Positions 35,018 through 39,386 of a stretch of 39,386 nucleotides of DNA are shown piece after piece (within the stretch, counting starts at the first letter, position 1; the number at the start of each line of letters is the position of its first letter). The DNA is taken from assembly GCA_009380075.1 (NCBI GenBank), contig WHSO01000028.1:1-39386 (forward strand). The letters are read 5' to 3'. The translations under genes were made by a program, and so were the position numbers. The notes under the pieces are model-generated. The model saw only the letters and a program-made list of their open reading frames with translations. It had not been told where the DNA came from and did no database searches. The stretch comes from Alphaproteobacteria bacterium (lineage in GTDB: Bacteria > Pseudomonadota > Alphaproteobacteria > SMXQ01).

Positions 35018-35622
35018 CAGGTCCTTCCCAAAAGATCGTCGCGCACGGGCATCAGCATCGCCTTGAGCGCGCGCCGTGCCCGCGCCAGCAGGGATTCCAC
35101 CGCTTCCACACTGATCCGCAACGCCACCGCCGCCTCGCCGTTGCTGAAGCCCTGGTAATAAACCATCGTCAGCACCGCGCGCTGGCGCTCCGGCAACCGG
35201 TCCAGCGCCTCGCGGAGGGCGCGCTCACGGTCGAATCGCTCCTCGGCACCCGCGGCGTGGGCGTCCGGCACCTCGGGTAGGTCCGCCATGGGCAAGGGCA
35301 CCACCTTGCGGCGGCGGTCGATGCACAGGTTGATGGCGACGCGGTAGAGCCAGGTCTTGAGGCTGGCTTCGCCATTGGCGTCCCAGGCCGCCACCTTGCC
35401 CATCAGGCGCACGAACGTCTCCTGGGCCACATCCTCGGCCTCGCCCCTATCGCCCAGCATGTACCAGGCGTAGCCCGAAATCGGGCCGAGGTAGCGATCG
35501 ACGAGCGTACCCCAGGCCGCGCGGTCACCCGTCGCGGCCTGGGACACGAGCTCGTTGTCGTGCACGGCAGCGGCGGCGCTTGCATCGCCCACGTGGGATG
35601 CGGCGTGCCGGGCCGTAGACAT
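35017..35622 (-). CDS. ECF-type RNA polymerase sigma factor
   Basis: This 201-residue sigma-70 family protein has region 2 (about 20-95) with GEAEDVAQETFVRLM and LKTWLYRVAINLCIDRRRK, and region 4 (about 125-190) with LDRLPERQRAVLTMVYYQGFSNGEAAVALRISVEAVESLLARARRAL. It is an ECF (group 4) sigma. The open frame to 35913 overlaps the EF-hand gene and is a shadow; ATG 35622 is preferred. The gene follows the EF-hand gene by 7 bases and overlaps the anti-sigma-like gene. A Ca2+-linked or envelope stress signal is plausible (inference). Confidence 0.9.
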   Translation of the reverse strand: MSTARHAASHVGDASAAAAVHDNELVSQAATGDRAAWGTLVDRYLGPISGYAWYMLGDRGEAEDVAQETFVRLMGKVAAWDANGEASLKTWLYRVAINLCIDRRRKVVPLPMADLPEVPDAHAAGAEERFDRERALREALDRLPERQRAVLTMVYYQGFSNGEAAVALRISVEAVESLLARARRALKAMLMPVRDDLLGRT

Positions 35623-35629
35623 TGGTCCG

Positions 35630-36223
35630 CTAGCGCCGGCCGCTCCGGGATCCGTGGGAGCCGCGGGCCTTGACGTATTCTTCGGTGTCGATGGTCCCGT
35701 TCTTGTCGGCGTCATGGCGCTTGAACCAGCGTTCGGAAGGTCCGGTGAGCTCCGCCGCGCTGACATTGCCGTCGCCGTCGGCGTCGAGCATGTCGAAGAA
35801 CGACGTGGTGCCGAGGCCGATGAACCAGCGGCCGCGCCGGCGGAACTCCTCGGCCGACAGCTTACCATCGCCATTGACGTCGGCGGCAGCGAAAAGCCGT
35901 TTCTCCTCGGCAACGATTTCCTCGGCGGAAATCTTGCCGTCGCCGTTGGTATCGAGCAGCCCGATGCGCCGCTCCGCCATCCGCTTCATGCGGGATTCGC
36001 GGCGGGATTCGCGGGTCGCGGCGTCGTCGTGGCGGGGACCCTTTTGCATCATCGGAGCGGAACCGCCGCCCGGGCCGCCCTGGGCCAGCATCACCGGACC
36101 CATGGACCCGGCACCGTGGCTGCCCGCGTCGTCGGCGCGCGCGGCACCGGTGACGAGGGCCGTCGACGCGAGCAACAGGGCCGCGGCAAGAACGGGCATG
36201 CGAATGGATTTGTTGACGGACAT
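35630..36223 (-). CDS. secreted EF-hand calcium-binding protein
   Basis: The 197-residue protein has a signal peptide (cleavage near ARA-DD, about 30) and four EF-hand loops: DTNGDGKISAEE, DVNGDGKLSAEE, DADGDGNVSAAE and DADKNGTIDTEE. Each has acidic residues at positions 1, 3, 5 and 12. Between the signal and the first loop is a Gly/Met-rich segment (about 35-65). It should bind Ca2+ in the periplasm. It heads the operon with the ECF sigma (7-base gap) and anti-sigma genes. The start ATG 36223 has AGAGGTG upstream. The 247 bases between here and the next gene (36471) hold no other recognisable gene. Confidence 0.88.
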   Translation of the reverse strand: MSVNKSIRMPVLAAALLLASTALVTGAARADDAGSHGAGSMGPVMLAQGGPGGGSAPMMQKGPRHDDAATRESRRESRMKRMAERRIGLLDTNGDGKISAEEIVAEEKRLFAAADVNGDGKLSAEEFRRRGRWFIGLGTTSFFDMLDADGDGNVSAAELTGPSERWFKRHDADKNGTIDTEEYVKARGSHGSRSGRR

Positions 36224-36470
36224 GATGCACCTCTTTGATGGGCCGCGGAGGATTCCGGGTGCGGCGTATAACCCCTCGGACCCTTACACGCAGGTACCTG
36301 GAAAACCCGTCGCCGGGGCACGAAGAACGAAGAAAAACCCCCAAAATCAATGGATCTCGGGGGCTATCCTTGGCTCTGGGCGGCGGCGCCACTGCTTTAC
36401 GCCACGACGACACCGTTCGCGGAACCCGCCCCGGGCTCCCGCGACGACACGGCCACGTGCCCGACGGGGC

Positions 36471-36812
36471 TTACGCCATCTGCTGGCGCTCCCGGATCAG
36501 CCGCCTCCAGCATTCGTTGAGGTAGTCGAAGCCCGAACGCGTGCCGAACAGGCGCCAGCTCGGCCAGCGTGCCAGCGGCGAAAGGTCGAAGCCGCAGCGC
36601 CACGCCTCGCGCGGGGTCAGCCCAAGCACGGCGACGCCTTTCCGGTACCCGCCGACGTGGAGCTGGCCCAGGACGCAGCGGTCGTAGGTGCCGATGCTGA
36701 AGACATTGAGGTCGATCCTCCTGTCCCAGCCCGGATTGATCCGGTCGAGATAGCGCGCGCCGCGCTCGACACTTTTCTCGATAACCCAATTTGAGATGCT
36801 TTTGACGATCAT
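36471..36812 (-). CDS. conserved hypothetical protein
   Basis: The 113-residue soluble protein starts MIVKSISNWVIEKSVERGARYLD, then INPGWDRRIDLNVFSIGTYDRCVLGQL and GVAVLGLTPREAWRCGFDLS. It resembles small conserved hypothetical proteins that carry a WxxRIDLxxxxxxxxxRCVLGQL signature, several of them phage-associated, but I cannot assign a function. The longer frame to 36968 would overlap the end of the Sel1-SPOR gene and has a proline-rich unlikely start. ATG 36812 has TTGGAG 9 bases upstream. Confidence 0.65.
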   Translation of the reverse strand: MIVKSISNWVIEKSVERGARYLDRINPGWDRRIDLNVFSIGTYDRCVLGQLHVGGYRKGVAVLGLTPREAWRCGFDLSPLARWPSWRLFGTRSGFDYLNECWRRLIRERQQMA

Positions 36813-36939
36813 GGATATCGCTCCAACTTGGACCGGGGTACCCGTGACGGGCGCGCACCCGGCTGGAACAAATGTTAGCACCGTCCCGGAAACGGACAAT
36901 ACCCATTCGCGTGAGGCGACGTCCCCGGGCGCCCGCGCC

Positions 36940-37797
36940 CTACGGTGCCTTTGCCGGGCCGACCACAATGCAGCCCTGGTTGCGGGCTGCCAGCTCCTGG
37001 CACAGCGCGACCGCGGCGTCGTGGTCCTTGAGCGGGCCGGCCCGCAAGCGGTAGTAGGTCCCGCGCTCGCCGAGGTCGGCGCGAACCTGCGCGATCGTCA
37101 GGTCACCGAGCACCTCCTTGTGGAGCCGGCTGAGGCGCGCGGCCTCCTTGTCGGCGTCGGCCTCCGACCTCACCGAGCTCAACTGGACGCGGTAGTCGCC
37201 GGTTGGAGGCATCGCCGGCGCCTTCGCGGCGCTGTTCAGCGAAGCTTTCACGGGCGCTTTCGCCGCCGACAACCCGCCCTTTTCCTTCATTTCCTCGAGG
37301 TTCTTCCTGGCCTTGGCGTGCCCCTGAGCGGCCGCCTTTCGGAACCATTCCATGGCCATGGCGTCGCTCTGCGGGGTGCCACGACCGGTCCAGTACATGA
37401 CTCCGACGGTGTTTTGCGCATCGGCATAGCCCTGGTCGGCCGCCTGGCGGTACCACTTCAGCGCCTCTTCGCCGTTTCGGGGCACGCCCTTGCCCTGCCA
37501 GTACAGCCCGCCGAGCTTGTATTGGGCGCTCGCATCGCCCTGGTTGGCCGCCTTGCGGTACCATTTCGCCGCCTCGATGTCGTCCCGGGGCACGCCCTGG
37601 CCGTTCTCGTAGAGGACGCCCAGGTTGGCCTGGGCGCGCGCGTCGCCCTGTTCGGCGAGGGGGCGGATGAGCTTCACGGCCGCGGCGAAATCGCCGCGAT
37701 GGTAGGCCGCGGATGCGTCGTCCAGCGGTCCCGCCTGCACCGGCGGGACCAGCAGCGCCACAACGAGGCAGGCGACGATGACGTTGGTTGTTTTCAT
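36940..37797 (-). CDS. Sel1-repeat (TPR-like) and SPOR-domain periplasmic protein
   Basis: The 285-residue protein has a signal peptide (cleavage near VQA-GP, about 23) and four Sel1 repeats (for example QGDARAQANLGVLYENGQGV and QGDASAQYKLGGLYWQGKGV, about 40-165). A linker rich in Lys and Ala follows, and then a SPOR domain (GDYRVQLSSVRSEADADKEA ... YYRLRAGPLKDHDAA, about 200-280). SPOR domains bind denuded peptidoglycan, often at the division septum; Sel1 repeats mediate protein contacts. A cell-envelope or division role is likely. It is transcribed alone on the minus strand. Confidence 0.88.
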   Translation of the reverse strand: MKTTNVIVACLVVALLVPPVQAGPLDDASAAYHRGDFAAAVKLIRPLAEQGDARAQANLGVLYENGQGVPRDDIEAAKWYRKAANQGDASAQYKLGGLYWQGKGVPRNGEEALKWYRQAADQGYADAQNTVGVMYWTGRGTPQSDAMAMEWFRKAAAQGHAKARKNLEEMKEKGGLSAAKAPVKASLNSAAKAPAMPPTGDYRVQLSSVRSEADADKEAARLSRLHKEVLGDLTIAQVRADLGERGTYYRLRAGPLKDHDAAVALCQELAARNQGCIVVGPAKAP

Positions 37798-38001
37798 AGT
37801 GCTCCGTCACGCTGGCGCCACAGGGTAACAAGATTTAGCGCCCGCGGCCACAGGTCATGCCGATGAAGGCAGCGGAGCGGGAAAAACGTCGCCGACATTC
37901 GCGTGCGGAGGCGTTTCGGCGCCGGCGATCGATATCGAGATGATGGTAGCGGAGGAGCGAATCGTTCACTCCCCTAACTACGGCGGAATTCGGGTTTGGG
38001 T

Positions 38002-38121
38002 TTAGCCATTTTGACCCTCGACAATGCGTCCCACCTCAGCGGCACGCTCCGGTACGAGCTGCTGAACACAGAGATCTTCCACACCCTGAAGGAGGCCAGG
38101 GTGCTCAGCTTTGGCGAATAA
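38002..38121 (+). pseudogene. decayed IS3-type transposase fragment
   Basis: In the plus frame ending at 38121 the translation reads GTLRYELLNTEIFHTLKEARVL, then SFGE and stop. This matches the conserved DELLNGEIFxTLKEAQV block near the C-terminus of IS3-family OrfB (DDE) transposases. No flanking OrfB sequence or terminal inverted repeats are visible, and the frame does not reach further in either direction, so it is a remnant. The rest of 37798-38562 has no intact gene that I can support, and its lower GC points to old mobile DNA. Confidence 0.5.
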
Positions 38122-38562
38122 CGCGTACGGAGCCGCTGCTCAAAATAGGCCCTGTTCCTGGTCCTCAAACGTCCAATAAATAGCGGAGACATTAGTCTTC
38201 AAAGAGAACTGGCGGGCTGAGAACGACGAAACGGAGAACTACGTCTACTCCATAGCCCTCCATGACCCTCCTAAATAGGGTTGAGGCAAAATCGCAAGAT
38301 TCTCGATAGCGGTCATTTCCCGGATAGCCGCCCAATTTCGGCTATGCACCCCAGGTTCGCCGGTCGAGCTGGTTTTGTGAACGCAAAAGCTGCCATTCGC
38401 TCAAATCGGTTCAGTAACCCGATCTCCAAGATTGCAGATTTTCGGTGCGGTAAGCCCTAATCGCGCCGGCAACTGCGAAAATCAGCTCCGACAAGGAGAA
38501 GTTCGTGCTGTAACCGGCAGAATTGGGGTGTAAGTAGGTGCACGAGATGGGACGGGGAAGCC

Positions 38563-39386
38563 ATGTATTTATCACGGATCAGAATCGAAAACTTTCGGAA
38601 CTTTCGTGATCTGGACGTGGCGCTTGGCGGCAATGTCGTCATCGTCGGCGAGAATCGTGTCGGCAAGAGCAATCTGCTTTTCGGCCTGCGGCTGATTTTC
38701 GATCCTGCGTTACCCGATAGCAGCCGACAGCTAGGCCTTGCCGACTTCTGGGATGGGCTAGACGCGATCGACGCGAACACCACGATCACTGTCTCGGTCG
38801 AGATAAAGGATTTCGAGGATGACCTCGATGTCTTAGCCGTGCTGACGGACTACCGCCTCGATGACGATCCTGACACTGTCCGGCTAACCTACCAGCTTCG
38901 TGCCCAGCCCGGACTAGAACACGCTCCGGCCAGCGATGACGACTTCTCCTTCGTCTGTTTTGGCGGCGAGGACGAGGCCAAGCGCTTCGGTCATGACCTG
39001 CGCCGCCGCATCACGATGGACCTCCTGCCGGCATTGCGCGATGCCGAGGGTGACCTCGCAGCTTGGCGTCGGTCGCCGCTCCGGCCGCTGGTCGAGGATG
39101 CCTTCGTCGCGATCGATGCCGCGAAGCTCAAAGAGATCGGGGACAAGATCGCCGAAGCCAGCAAGGCTGCGATCGAGTTCGCGGAGGTGAAATCGCTCGA
39201 GACGAGCATCTCTGAGTCATTTCTGGCGATGGCCGGACCCAAGCAGGATGTGCGGCCATCGCTCGGCTTCTCGGCCACCGATGCTACCCGGATCAATCGA
39301 CAGATCCGGCTGCTGATCGACGAGGGACGGCGCGGTGTTGCCGACGCGAGCCTTGGGTCTGCCAACCTCATCTTCCTCACCCTGAA
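38563..39386 (+). CDS. OLD-family ATP-dependent nuclease / AAA ATPase, N-terminal part (cut by window end)
   Basis: Only the first 274 codons are inside the window. The protein starts MYLSRIRIENFRNFRDLDVAL, the usual first strand of SMC/RecF/OLD ATPases, and has a Walker A motif GENRVGKSN (about 29-37). Near the end of the window is ASLGSANLIFLTL, the signature region of this ATPase class. OLD proteins join this ATPase to a TOPRIM nuclease, as in GajA of the Gabija defence system and in phage P2 Old. The TOPRIM half would lie beyond the window, so the subtype cannot be set. ATG 38563 has GGGGAAG 3 bases before it. The preceding IS fragment suggests an accessory locus. Confidence 0.85.
   Translation, partial: MYLSRIRIENFRNFRDLDVALGGNVVIVGENRVGKSNLLFGLRLIFDPALPDSSRQLGLADFWDGLDAIDANTTITVSVEIKDFEDDLDVLAVLTDYRLDDDPDTVRLTYQLRAQPGLEHAPASDDDFSFVCFGGEDEAKRFGHDLRRRITMDLLPALRDAEGDLAAWRRSPLRPLVEDAFVAIDAAKLKEIGDKIAEASKAAIEFAEVKSLETSISESFLAMAGPKQDVRPSLGFSATDATRINRQIRLLIDEGRRGVADASLGSANLIFLTL

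Noticed and set aside
37944-37990. Possible tRNA 3' end on the minus strand (CTCCTCCGCTACCA with a short T-arm-like stem)
   Set aside because: A GAGTG/CGCTC stem with a 7-base loop can be drawn, but the loop is not TTCRANY-like and no anticodon or D arm can be folded upstream. At best it is a remnant attachment site; not supported as a tRNA.
37974-38192. 72-residue open frame on the minus strand (ends MAKPKPEFRRS)
   Set aside because: It lies opposite the IS3 transposase remnant and has no recognisable domain; more likely a shadow.

Overview
The window is GC-rich (my impression is in the mid-60s percent) and comes from an alphaproteobacterium. The first ~446 bases are the 5' end of a 16S rRNA gene on the minus strand. 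Its short hypervariable stem and signature positions are alphaproteobacterial and look like Rhodospirillales in the broad sense. The upstream side carries a good rRNA promoter (TTGACA, 17 bp, TAAAAC) and a boxA-like antitermination site. Most genes have clear Shine-Dalgarno sites and there are several GTG/TTG starts.

Region 1 (835-15478) is a catabolic and transport block. It holds a lipoprotein, two tandem paralogous MFS permeases (the second frameshifted) and a Bug/TctC-type periplasmic binding protein. A minus-strand group follows: ornithine-cyclodeaminase-like, MBL-fold hydrolase, ornithine-cyclodeaminase-like. Then comes a plus-strand set: NDP-forming acyl-CoA synthetase (frameshifted), bicupin protein, EutA-like ASKHA protein and UbiD-family decarboxylase. 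Carboxylate uptake, decarboxylation and CoA activation are the likely common theme, but the substrate cannot be read from the sequence.

Region 2 (15569-26146) holds six more Bug/TctC binding proteins, five on the minus strand and one on the plus strand, with an alpha/beta hydrolase of the FrsA / dihydroxy-pseudo-oxynicotine hydrolase type and a small VOC protein. All seven binding proteins in the window carry an extra ~70-75 residue C-terminal domain with two conserved cysteines that ordinary TctC proteins lack. No TctA or TctB membrane subunit is present. This expansion is the most striking feature of the window.

Region 3 (26197-33887) is an accessory island. It has a large RHS/YD-repeat toxin with a C39-like N-terminal region and a PD-(D/E)XK-like C-terminal toxin tip, a small probable immunity gene behind it, a tiny secreted YD-repeat protein in front of it, and two secreted tail-fibre-like paralogs that share a nearly identical 5' end but have unrelated C-terminal parts.

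Region 4 (34010-37797) returns to ordinary genes: a single-domain cupin, an EF-hand / ECF sigma / anti-sigma-like operon, a small conserved hypothetical, and a Sel1-SPOR protein. Region 5 (37798-39386) looks like an island edge: a decayed IS3-type transposase fragment in ~760 bases without an intact gene, followed by the start of an OLD-family ATPase/nuclease cut by the window end.

Three otherwise intact genes are each broken by one single-base indel (near 3327, 9483 and 31051). These may be real mutations or assembly errors.
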